Source: Terriglobia bacterium
GTDB taxonomy: Bacteria; Acidobacteriota; Terriglobia; UBA7540
NCBI GenBank assembly: GCA_020073545.1
Contig: JAIQEZ010000003.1
Span: forward strand, 29,579 to 93,578
Reading direction: 5' to 3'
DNA: 64,000 bases
The notes below the pieces were generated by a model that had not been told where the DNA came from, did not search any database, and saw nothing but the letters and a program-made list of their open reading frames with translations. The translations under genes were made by a program, and so were the position numbers. Below, one piece after another: positions 34,843-42,395 of this stretch. Positions within the stretch are counted from its first letter, which is position 1. The number at the start of each line of letters is the position of its first letter.

Positions 34843-37692
34843 CTAGAGCATCTGTTCAATGATGCCCGGCACAGCCCGTAAGGACTCGTCGAGCTTGGCG
34901 GGATTTTTGCCGCCGGCTTCCGCCAGGTCCTTGCGCCCGCCGCCCGAGCCTTCCACGTAGGTCGCCGCCTGCTTCACGATCTTGCCCGCGTCAAGCTTGT
35001 CCGTCAGGTCCTTGGTGACCGCAGCAATGAGCGAGACTTTGCCGTCCGCGACGCTGCCGAGTACGATCACGCCCGATTGCAGCTTCACGCGCAGGTCGTC
35101 CATCATCTGGCGCATGGCGGAGCGGTCTGTCACTTCAACGCGCGCGGCGACCACCCGCACGCCCTTTACCTCGCGCGCTTGCTCGACCAAGTCGCTCGCT
35201 TCGGAAGCCGCGCGCTTCATCTGTTGCGCTTCCAGTTGCTTGCGCAACCGCTTCTCACTCTCGGTGAGCTTTTCGATGGCCTCAAGCAGTTCGTCAGGTT
35301 TTGAGCGTACTGCCTCGGAAAGCATTGCCAGCGTCTCGCTGGACTTTCTCATCTGCTCGAGGACACCGGTGCCGGTCAACGCTTCGATGCGGCGCGTGCC
35401 CGCCGCCACGCTCGATTCGGAAACGATCTTGAACAGCCCGATGTCGCCTGTGCGCTGCACGTGCGTGCCGCCGCAGAGCTCTTTCGAGAAGTCATCGATC
35501 GAAAGCACGCGCACCTTATCCGCGTATTTCTCACCGAAAAGCGCCATAGCGCCGCTAGCGACGGCCGAGTCCAGGTCTTTCTCTTCCGTCGCAACAACTT
35601 CGTTCTTCAGGATGTGCTCGTTCACCAAGTCCTCGATGTCGAGCAAGTCCTGCTCGTCAAGCGCGGCGTAATGCGTGAAGTCAAATCGCAGCCGTTTATC
35701 CTCCACGAGCGAGCCAGCTTGCTTCACGTGCGTCCCCAGCGTCTTTCGCAGCGCCGCGTGTAGCAAATGCGTGGCCGTGTGGTTGCGGCGAATGGCATCC
35801 CGCCGCGCCGCGTCCACAACTGCTCTAATCTTGTCTCCAATGCGCAGGGGGGCCGGGTCAGTTCTAGTCACTCGGTGGGCAATCACGCCCGTAACTGGCC
35901 AGTAAGCCTCCTTGACGCGTGCGAATATCGCATTCCTGATATAGAACCAGCCTGTGTCTCCAACTTGGCCGCCTGATTCGCCGTAGAATGGAGTCCTGTC
36001 TAACACGATCTCCCACTCGACGGGGCCGGCCATCCCTGCGGTTATTTGCTCGACCGTCCTATCCTCGCCTCTAGGAGAGATTTGAACCACAGTGCAATCC
36101 GCCGCCTCTGTGGCCGAGTACCCTAAGAACTCACTCTTGTGCCGCTTGGCCAATTCGACGTAGACCGGAAGCGCGAGGGATTTCTCGATAGCTCTCCAAC
36201 TGGCCCGTGCCCGATTGCGCTGGATCTGCATTTCGTCTTCGTAGCTTTTGCGGTCGATCTTAATCCTGTAGTTCTTGACGATATCTTCTATGAAGTCAGG
36301 ACGTAGCCCGAAGGTATCGTGTAGCTTGAAAACTACATCGCCAGGGATAGTCCCTGTTTGTCCCCCGAACGCGCTGTGGGGCTGACGTGAGTATTCGCGC
36401 TTCCAGTTGCGGACAGTGTGGGGCATCCCATCCGCGTCTTGCACCGTCATCTCGTCTAGCCTTTCCAATCCGATCTTTGTTGTATGCGCATACCGCTCTT
36501 CTTCAATCTTGATGGCTTTGGCGATGTGGTGCTCAGTCTCGATGAGTTCAGGGTACGCGTCCTTCATCATTTGGACGACGTGGCCGGCCATCTTGTAGAG
36601 GAACGGTTCATTCAGGCCGAGCGTCTGGCCGTGGTAGAGCGCGCGGCGCATGATGAGGCGCAGGACGTAGCCACGGCCTTCGTTGGAAGGCAGGACGCCA
36701 TCAGAAATCAAAAACGTTGCGGCGCGAGCATGGTCGGCGATGATGCGCAGGGAAACGTCGGCATCGTGATTTGCGCCGTACTCCGCGTTGGCGAGGCCTG
36801 CTGCTTCGTCGATTAGGGGACGGAACAAGTCGGTATCGTAATTCGATTTCTTCCCCTGCAGGACCGCGGCGATGCGTTCAAGGCCCATGCCGGTGTCCAC
36901 GCAGGGCTTGGGGAGCAGATCAAGTGCCAGACAGGCGTACCTGTCATCCGAATGCTTGTGGTCGGCTCTAGCCTTCTCATCCCAGTGCGCGGGATAGCCG
37001 TCGCGTTCGTAGCGGCAATACCGGCTGTACTGCATGAACACTAAGTTCCAAATTTCGACAAAGCGCCCGCAATCGCAGGGGAATTTGCAGTTCGTGTGGC
37101 CGAGGTCGCTCGCCCCAGGCCCCAGGTCGTAATGAATCTCTGAGCACGGGCCGCACGGCCCCGTGTCGCCCATCTGCCAAAAGTTATCTTTCAAGCCAAG
37201 CTCCAAGATGCGATCATTGCCCACCCCCTGAGCGACCCAAAGGTCGTGTGCCTCGTCATCGTGGGGAACTAGGTCATGGTCCTCAGGACCAGACCCAGAA
37301 CCGAGAAAAATCGTCACGTAGAGCTTATCGCGGGGGATGGCGAAATCCTTGGTGATGAGTTCCCACGCCCAGGGAATAGCCTCCTTCTTGAAGTAGTCGC
37401 CAAAGGAAAAGTTCCCGAGCATTTCGAAGAAAGTGTGATGACGCGTGGTGCGGCCCACCTGTTCCAGGTCGTTGTGTTTGCCGCCCGCGCGTACGCATTT
37501 CTGCGACGAGCAAGCGCGCGTGTAGTCGCGGCGCTCGCGCCCCAGGAAGACCTCCTTGAACTGATTCATGCCCGCATTCGAGAAGAGCAGCGTAGGATCG
37601 TTCGCCGGCACGAGCGACGAGGAAGGCACCACGCGGTGACCACGGCTCGCAAAAAAGTCCAGGAATCGGGTCCTGATTTCGTTTGCAGTCAT
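34843..37692 (-). CDS. alaS: Alanyl-tRNA synthetase
   Basis: About 949 residues, longer than the E. coli enzyme. The class II catalytic core begins with TANEIRTRFLDFFASRGHRVVPSSSLVP and includes TLLFSNAGMNQFK and RTTRHHTFFEMLGNFSFGDYFK. The editing domain has zinc-site motifs HTATHLLHAAL and CGGTH (ELCGGTHVQRTGDIG). The C-terminal C-Ala region holds the GSGGGRKDLAEAGG-type motif. The ORF-track start is a TTG; the ATG at 37692 matches the conserved N-terminus. It is convergent with the kinase gene. Confidence 0.97.
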   Translation of the reverse strand: MTANEIRTRFLDFFASRGHRVVPSSSLVPANDPTLLFSNAGMNQFKEVFLGRERRDYTRACSSQKCVRAGGKHNDLEQVGRTTRHHTFFEMLGNFSFGDYFKKEAIPWAWELITKDFAIPRDKLYVTIFLGSGSGPEDHDLVPHDDEAHDLWVAQGVGNDRILELGLKDNFWQMGDTGPCGPCSEIHYDLGPGASDLGHTNCKFPCDCGRFVEIWNLVFMQYSRYCRYERDGYPAHWDEKARADHKHSDDRYACLALDLLPKPCVDTGMGLERIAAVLQGKKSNYDTDLFRPLIDEAAGLANAEYGANHDADVSLRIIADHARAATFLISDGVLPSNEGRGYVLRLIMRRALYHGQTLGLNEPFLYKMAGHVVQMMKDAYPELIETEHHIAKAIKIEEERYAHTTKIGLERLDEMTVQDADGMPHTVRNWKREYSRQPHSAFGGQTGTIPGDVVFKLHDTFGLRPDFIEDIVKNYRIKIDRKSYEDEMQIQRNRARASWRAIEKSLALPVYVELAKRHKSEFLGYSATEAADCTVVQISPRGEDRTVEQITAGMAGPVEWEIVLDRTPFYGESGGQVGDTGWFYIRNAIFARVKEAYWPVTGVIAHRVTRTDPAPLRIGDKIRAVVDAARRDAIRRNHTATHLLHAALRKTLGTHVKQAGSLVEDKRLRFDFTHYAALDEQDLLDIEDLVNEHILKNEVVATEEKDLDSAVASGAMALFGEKYADKVRVLSIDDFSKELCGGTHVQRTGDIGLFKIVSESSVAAGTRRIEALTGTGVLEQMRKSSETLAMLSEAVRSKPDELLEAIEKLTESEKRLRKQLEAQQMKRAASEASDLVEQAREVKGVRVVAARVEVTDRSAMRQMMDDLRVKLQSGVIVLGSVADGKVSLIAAVTKDLTDKLDAGKIVKQAATYVEGSGGGRKDLAEAGGKNPAKLDESLRAVPGIIEQML

Positions 37693-37701
37693 AAAGGACA
37701 A

Positions 37702-37863
37702 TTTAACACGGAGAGCACAGAATCTTTGCGTCCTCTGTAGTAAGAACTTTTGATCTTTCCGTTGGTGAACTGCCGAGACGAAGAAAGATTTAACACAGAG
37801 AACACGGAGTCTTTGTGTCCTCCCTGGTGAAAGCTTCTAGACCTTTCCGTTGATGAGCCGCCG
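37702..37863. repeat. Imperfect direct repeat derived from a GxxExxY gene 3' end
   Basis: Two roughly 75-base copies start TTTAACACGGAG (37702) and TTTAACACAGAG (37789). The second copy includes the last codons of the GxxExxY gene; the first still encodes a related NGKI end on the minus strand, so it looks like a relic of a duplicated gene end. Confidence 0.55.
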
Positions 37864-38229
37864 TATTCCGTCTTTCAACACAGTCACGTTGAAATTAATC
37901 AGCAGCGCCAGCTTGCATCCCGAAAGCCTCAAATAGGACAGCGTCTGCGCCTCATGAATCGGCGCCAAAGCCTCAACGGACTTGACCTCTACAACCACAG
38001 ATTGTTCCACCAACAAATCCATTCGATAACCGCATTCAAGCTTCACCTCTTCATAAACGAGTGGCACGGGTTTCTGTTGTTCTACAGCAAGTCCTCGTTT
38101 CCCCAGCTCGTGTGCCAAACATGCCACGTAAGCCGACTCGAGCAGCCCGGGACCCAGTGCCCGATGAACTTGGATCGCTGCTCCAATAATCGTCTCCGTG
38201 ATCTTGTTCAACCGCTCCTGCTCGGTCAT
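37837..38229 (-). CDS. GxxExxY protein (PD-(D/E)XK nuclease-like fold)
   Basis: About 130 residues. The signature GLLESAY fits GxxExxY, and YRMDLLVEQSVVVEVKSVEAL gives a D-x(n)-ExK motif as in PD-(D/E)XK nuclease-fold proteins. The ATG at 38229 (MTEQERLNKITETIIGAAIQVHRALGPG) matches the usual family start; the longer ORF would run into a hairpin. The gene is flanked upstream by a perfect inverted repeat and downstream by direct repeats that include its own 3' end, and it separates alaS from recX. This suggests acquisition as a small mobile unit. Its function is unknown. Confidence 0.88.
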   Translation of the reverse strand: MTEQERLNKITETIIGAAIQVHRALGPGLLESAYVACLAHELGKRGLAVEQQKPVPLVYEEVKLECGYRMDLLVEQSVVVEVKSVEALAPIHEAQTLSYLRLSGCKLALLINFNVTVLKDGIRRLINGKV

Positions 38230-38242
38230 TTGTGAAAAGACC

Positions 38243-38299
38243 TTAACACAGAGTCCACTGAGGAATGTCGGCACGTGTCCTCTGCGGACTCTGTGTTAA
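38243..38299. repeat. 14-bp perfect inverted repeat beside GxxExxY gene
   Basis: TTAACACAGAGTCC and GGACTCTGTGTTAA are separated by 29 bases, with additional partial pairing inside (CTGAGGA/TCCTCTG). The arms resemble the TTTAACACAGAG starts of the direct repeats on the other side of the gene. Confidence 0.7.
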
Positions 38300-38313
38300 A
38301 TGTTCTTGGGTCG

Positions 38314-38853
38314 CTACGGATTTGGCTCCTCGCCCGACGCTTCCAGATCCAATGGCTCAATGTCATCCGCGACGGGCCGCAACTCAGTTCGAGAGCGTAC
38401 AGCCCTTATAATATCATCCGCGTTGAATCCCAGGCGCAACAGACTTCGACAGAGCGAGTGGAACCGGGCGCGCGTAAGGGGTAGGCGAAGAGTGCGGAGC
38501 TTCTTGGCGAGGGCCTGTTCCAGCAACTCGCGAGCCGGGGTTTCCTGAAAGGCCTGACCGACCGCCGGCTGGATGTACTTGTAGTTGACGAGCTTGGCTT
38601 TCAGTTCGCGCCGGACGCGATGCGGTCCAAAGGCGCGGTTTTGGGCGAGGGAATAAGCGTACTGCTCCGCGAATTTGCGGTCGTCGAGGTAGCCGAGCTG
38701 GCGCAGCCGGGTGAGGGCCTCACGCACCGGCCCGGCTTGCGGGAACTTCCTTTCCAGCGCGCGTCGCAGCTCGGCCACGGAGTAGGGGCGGCGCGCCAAC
38801 ATCCGCAGTGCCGCGGCGAGGGGGTCGGAGGGGACCTGCTTACTTTTTCGCAA
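38314..38853 (-). CDS. recX: Regulatory protein RecX
   Basis: A 179-residue all-helical protein of the RecX family, which inhibits RecA filament growth. Three-helix repeats are visible, with the family segments ALRMLARRPYSVAELRRALERK, LRQLGYLDDRKFAEQYAYSLAQNRAFGPHRVRREL and RARFHSLCRSLLRLGFNADDIIRAVR. The only start that keeps the usual N-terminus is a TTG at 38853, which overlaps the pilT end by 14 bases. The C-terminus carries an acidic tail. recA is not in the window. Confidence 0.9.
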   Translation of the reverse strand: MRKSKQVPSDPLAAALRMLARRPYSVAELRRALERKFPQAGPVREALTRLRQLGYLDDRKFAEQYAYSLAQNRAFGPHRVRRELKAKLVNYKYIQPAVGQAFQETPARELLEQALAKKLRTLRLPLTRARFHSLCRSLLRLGFNADDIIRAVRSRTELRPVADDIEPLDLEASGEEPNP

Positions 38854-39997
38854 TCCGGTCCACCTGGCTGCTTCGCTCCATTTCCTCGCGGGCGGCGTCG
38901 GTCGTGGTGCGGATGCCGGCGATGCGCAGCTTGAACTCGTCGGGGTTGGAGGAATTGATCAGGGCTTCCTCCAGCGTGATCAGCCCCTGGGAGTACAGGT
39001 CGTAGAGCGACTGGTCGAAGGTCTGCATCGCGTACTGGGAGACACCGGCGGCAATGGCGTCGTGAATCAGCCGGGTCTTGTCGGGATTGACGATGCAATC
39101 GCGAATGTATTCGGTGGTCACCAGCACTTCCACCGCCGGAACGCGTCCGATACCGTCCGCTTTCCGGACCAAGCGTTGCGAGATGACCGCCTTCAGCGTG
39201 CTCGCCATCTGCATGCGAATCTGCTTCTGCTCCGGCGGCGGGAAGACTGCGATGATGCGTTGGACGGTTTCCGTGGCGTCCGTGGTGTGCAAGGTGGAGA
39301 ACACCAAGTGGCCGGTTTCAGCGGCCAGCAGCGCCGTCTGGATGGTTTCAAGGTCGCGCATTTCGCCCACCAGGATCACGTCGGGGTCCTGGCGGAGGGC
39401 GGCGCGCAGGGCGATGGCGAAACTCGGCGTATCCACTTCCACTTCGCGCTGGTTTACAAAGCCCTTCTTGTCGCGGTGCAGAAACTCGATGGGGTCTTCG
39501 ATGGTCACGATGTGGTCGGTGCGGGTGGAATTGATGCGGTCCACCATGGCGGCCAGGGTCGTGGACTTGCCGCTTCCCGTGGTCCCGGTCACCAGCACCA
39601 GGCCGCGTGCTTCCCCGCAGACCTTGTCCATCACGCGCGGCAGGTAAAGTTCCTCGAACGTGCGGATCTTGGTGGGGATGACGCGCAGCACCATGCCCAC
39701 GTTGCCCCGCTGCTGGAAGACGTTCACGCGGAAACGGCCCAATCCCGCCACGCCGTACGCCATGTCGAGTTCGGTGTTTTCCTTGAACTTCTGCTTCTGC
39801 CGGTTCGTCATGATGCTGAACGCCATGTTCAGCATGTCCTCACTCGAGATGCGCGAGTACTGGGTCAGGGCGCGCAGTTCGCCATCCACGCGAACGTAGG
39901 GATAGTTCCCAACCTTCAAATGCAAGTCGGAGGCTTTATTTTCGCAGGCGGTCCGAAGCAGTGTGTCAATGTTCAGATTATCGGCGCCATTACTCAT
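38840..39997 (-). CDS. pilT: Type IV pilus retraction ATPase PilT
   Basis: A 385-residue hexameric ATPase that powers pilus retraction at the inner membrane. N-terminal PAS-like region: NKASDLHLKVGNYPYVRVDGEL. Walker A is GTTGSGKST, followed by the Asp box, Walker B (ALRQDPDVILVGEMRDLET) and the His box (HLVFSTLHTTDATETV). The AIRNLIREGK-like C-terminal motif is replaced by a divergent tail (QTFDQSLYDLYSQGLITLEEAL) that is still typical of PilT. GAGG precedes the ATG. The gene is followed by an overlapping recX; no other pilus genes are visible. Confidence 0.95.
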   Translation of the reverse strand: MSNGADNLNIDTLLRTACENKASDLHLKVGNYPYVRVDGELRALTQYSRISSEDMLNMAFSIMTNRQKQKFKENTELDMAYGVAGLGRFRVNVFQQRGNVGMVLRVIPTKIRTFEELYLPRVMDKVCGEARGLVLVTGTTGSGKSTTLAAMVDRINSTRTDHIVTIEDPIEFLHRDKKGFVNQREVEVDTPSFAIALRAALRQDPDVILVGEMRDLETIQTALLAAETGHLVFSTLHTTDATETVQRIIAVFPPPEQKQIRMQMASTLKAVISQRLVRKADGIGRVPAVEVLVTTEYIRDCIVNPDKTRLIHDAIAAGVSQYAMQTFDQSLYDLYSQGLITLEEALINSSNPDEFKLRIAGIRTTTDAAREEMERSSQVDRIAKK

Positions 39998-40155
39998 TTG
40001 GAAACCTCACTGAGACGTTTCCGGGATTTGCGCTCAAGTTAACACACGCCTTGGGAGGTGTCAAAGGGCTAGGCGCACGTCTTCGCGCTAATCGTCTCGG
40101 AGGGGCTCAGAGTGCGGACGAACGGCCGGCGGCATCCACACAGGTGCCGCGTGCC

Positions 40156-41100
40156 TCAGCGGCTCGCTGCCACCGGCTGGTTGCAGAAGGTCAGCCAGCC
40201 GTACTTGTCCTCCGCCTGGCCTTGCACAATCGAAAGGAAGCGTTCCTGCAAGGCGCGCGTAACGGGGCCGGGCTGGCCCTTGCCGACCACGATGCGGTCG
40301 ACGGACCGGATGGGAGTGATCTCCGCCGCAGTCCCGGTGAAGAAGACCTCGTCCGCGATGTACAGCATTTCGCGCGAAATACTCTGTTCGCTCACCGCGC
40401 AGCCCATTTCGAGCGCCAGCGTCATGACGGAGTCGCGCGTAATGCCCGGCAGCACGGAAGCCGAAAGGGGCGGCGTGAAGATCTTGCCTTCGCGGATGAC
40501 GAAGATATTCTCACCGCTGCCTTCACTCACCTGGCCGTGGGTGTCGAGTGAAATGCCCTCGGTGTAGCCGTTGGTGAGCGCTTCCATCTTGATGAGCTGG
40601 GCGTTCATGTAGTTCGCCGCGGACTTCGCCATGGCGGGCAGGGTGTTGGGCGCGATCCGCTGCCAGGAGGAAACGCACACGTCTACGCCCTGGCGCAGCG
40701 CCTCGTCACCCAGGTATTTGCCCCAGGCCCACGCCAGCACGTAAATCTCGATGGGGTTCTTCATGGGGTTGACGCCGAGCTCGCCCACGCCGCGAAACAC
40801 TACGGGGCGAATGTAGCAGTGCTGGGCGTTGTTGACGCGCACCAGCTCGATCGTCGCCTGCGCCAGTTGCCCGCATGTGTAGGGCAGTTCCATGCGATAA
40901 ATCTTGGCGGAGTTCACCAGGCGGTCGGTATGCTCCTTCAGGCGAAAGATGGCGGGTCCGTGTGGTGTCTCGTAGCAGCGAATGCCCTCGAACAGGCTGG
41001 AGGCGTAATGGACCACGTGCGCTGCCACGTGAATTGTGGCCTCCGACCAGGGAATGAATTTTCCGTTGTGCCAGACTTTTTCGTAATTATCGATCGGCAT
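40156..41100 (-). CDS. ilvE: Branched-chain amino acid aminotransferase
   Basis: A 314-residue fold-type IV PLP aminotransferase for leucine, isoleucine and valine. Landmarks: [34 protein letters not shown] at the N-terminus, [15 protein letters not shown], the PLP-lysine region [50 protein letters not shown], and [20 protein letters not shown]. The ATG at 41100 is preceded by GGAG at eight bases and starts at the conserved [10 protein letters not shown]; the ORF track adds 23 residues. It is a single gene with its own promoter region upstream. Confidence 0.95.
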   Translation of the reverse strand: MPIDNYEKVWHNGKFIPWSEATIHVAAHVVHYASSLFEGIRCYETPHGPAIFRLKEHTDRLVNSAKIYRMELPYTCGQLAQATIELVRVNNAQHCYIRPVVFRGVGELGVNPMKNPIEIYVLAWAWGKYLGDEALRQGVDVCVSSWQRIAPNTLPAMAKSAANYMNAQLIKMEALTNGYTEGISLDTHGQVSEGSGENIFVIREGKIFTPPLSASVLPGITRDSVMTLALEMGCAVSEQSISREMLYIADEVFFTGTAAEITPIRSVDRIVVGKGQPGPVTRALQERFLSIVQGQAEDKYGWLTFCNQPVAASR

Positions 41101-41392
41101 GAGTTCTTCTCCAGCTTGCCCCCGGAGGTTTAGGATTTCGCGCGGTTCACTGCTTGACGCGAGCCGCAACCCTCAAGCAGCAAGATTATAGCACGGGGGT
41201 TAATTCCCCCCCGACGAATTTGCCTGGCCGGGGCAAGTTGGCGCGACGCTTTGCGCGGGAATTGGCCGGTCACCTTTCTTGCCAAGATACCAGCGCAGAC
41301 GACCGATGGTTGAGTGCCCACCTTGGGGCATATACGCAACACGTATTGCGCGGGTCTGCGGATTCCAGAGTCCATGGTTCCCGAGCTAGAAT
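41101..41392. other. Divergent intergenic region ilvE/arsR
   Basis: No gene is supported. It contains a GCTTGA ... TCAAGC inverted repeat near the ilvE side (around 41151-41185) that could be a leader hairpin. The arsR-type promoter occupies the right end. Confidence 0.4.
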
Positions 41393-41427
41393 TTAAGTCT
41401 TGACGTATTTAAGTAAAGACTTAATAA
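41393..41427 (+). promoter_or_regulatory. Promoter with perfect inverted-repeat operator for the ArsR-type gene
   Basis: TTAAGTCTT and AAGACTTAA form a perfect 9-base inverted repeat with a 14-base spacer (41393-41424). It overlaps a -35 TTGACG (41400-41405) and a -10 TAATAA (41422-41427). A dimeric ArsR-type repressor bound here would block its own promoter. The start codon lies only seven bases after the -10, which implies a leaderless message. Confidence 0.7.
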
Positions 41428-41434
41428 TGGCCGC

Positions 41435-41755
41435 ATGTTTTCACTTGCCGCACTGGCCGACCCGACGCGGCGACGCATCGTGGAGATGCTGGCCGCCGGG
41501 GAACGCAGCGCGGGTGACATCGCCGCCGGCTTCGAGGTCAGCCCGCCCGCCATCTCGCAACATCTGAAAGTGTTGCGTCAGGCGCGGCTGGTGCGCGTTC
41601 GCCGGCAGGCGCAGCGCCGGATTTACGCGCTCGATCCCGCAGGCTTCCTTGAGCTCGACCGCTGGCTGGCGCGCGTCGGACGGTTCTGGCGCCGGCGGCT
41701 CGACCTGCTGGAGCGGCAGCTTCGTACAGCCCCAGGAGGGAAAAAACATGAGTGA
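41435..41755 (+). CDS. ArsR-family transcriptional regulator
   Basis: A 106-residue winged-helix repressor: FSLAALADPTRRRIVEMLAAGERSAGDIAAGFEVSPPAISQHLKVLRQARLVRVRRQAQRRIYAL covers the helix-turn-helix and wing. The metal-binding ELCVCDL motif is absent, so it belongs to the non-metal group that pairs with SRPBCC proteins. It overlaps the next gene by eight bases. No Shine-Dalgarno precedes the ATG, consistent with leaderless translation. Confidence 0.93.
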   Translation: MFSLAALADPTRRRIVEMLAAGERSAGDIAAGFEVSPPAISQHLKVLRQARLVRVRRQAQRRIYALDPAGFLELDRWLARVGRFWRRRLDLLERQLRTAPGGKKHE

Positions 41756-42299
41756 CTTCGGCACGATGCTGGGCTCGCACAGTATCCGTTTTGAACGGCT
41801 GCTGCCCGGCCCTCTCGAGCGTGTGTGGAATTTCCTCACCAAGCCTGAAAACCTCGCCACTTGGCTCGCCCAGGCGGAGGTGGAACTCCGTGTGGGCGGG
41901 CGCGTCGAGCTGCACTTTGATGTCGACGAGGTGCCGGGACGCAAGAAAGTCGGCAGCCTTATTCGGGGTGTCGTGACCCGTTGCGAGCCGCCGCGCCTGC
42001 TGGAGTACACCTGGGTTGTTCCCGCGCCCGCTGAGTCCCCGTCGGCCGAGGGGCCTGTGCCCGATACGATCGTCACTTTCGAGTTGCACCCGCGCGGCCA
42101 GGACGTGCTGCTCGTGCTCACCCACCGCCGCTTGCCGTCCGCCCTGATACCGCGATTCGGCGCCGGCTGGCACACGCACCTCGAGGTACTCAAGGCAAGG
42201 ATGAGCGGCGAGGCCCCGGAGGCATTCCTCGCGGTCTTTGACCGCGTGCTGCCCGGCTACGAGCAGCAAGCCGCCAAGCGCGCAACCCGGGGGGAGTGA
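41748..42299 (+). CDS. SRPBCC (AHSA1-type) domain protein
   Basis: A 183-residue START-like ligand-binding protein of the AHSA1 type: RFERLLPGPLERVWNFLTKPENLATWLAQAEVELRVGGRVELHFD is the usual beginning, and LEYTWVV and HTHLEVLKARM follow. AGGAGGG before the ATG at 41748 and the eight-base overlap with the regulator gene show a two-gene operon. Such ArsR-SRPBCC pairs are common in actinobacteria and acidobacteria, and the SRPBCC member is thought to bind a hydrophobic ligand. The ligand is not predictable here. Confidence 0.92.
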   Translation: MSDFGTMLGSHSIRFERLLPGPLERVWNFLTKPENLATWLAQAEVELRVGGRVELHFDVDEVPGRKKVGSLIRGVVTRCEPPRLLEYTWVVPAPAESPSAEGPVPDTIVTFELHPRGQDVLLVLTHRRLPSALIPRFGAGWHTHLEVLKARMSGEAPEAFLAVFDRVLPGYEQQAAKRATRGE

Positions 42300-42395
42300 G
42301 GCTTTGGTCACAGACAGATCCCGGTAGAAGGCTCGGGGGGGAAAACAGCTGTAGCCGCAGGGGAGAAGACGCCAGGGGCCTTCTCCGCTGCAATC

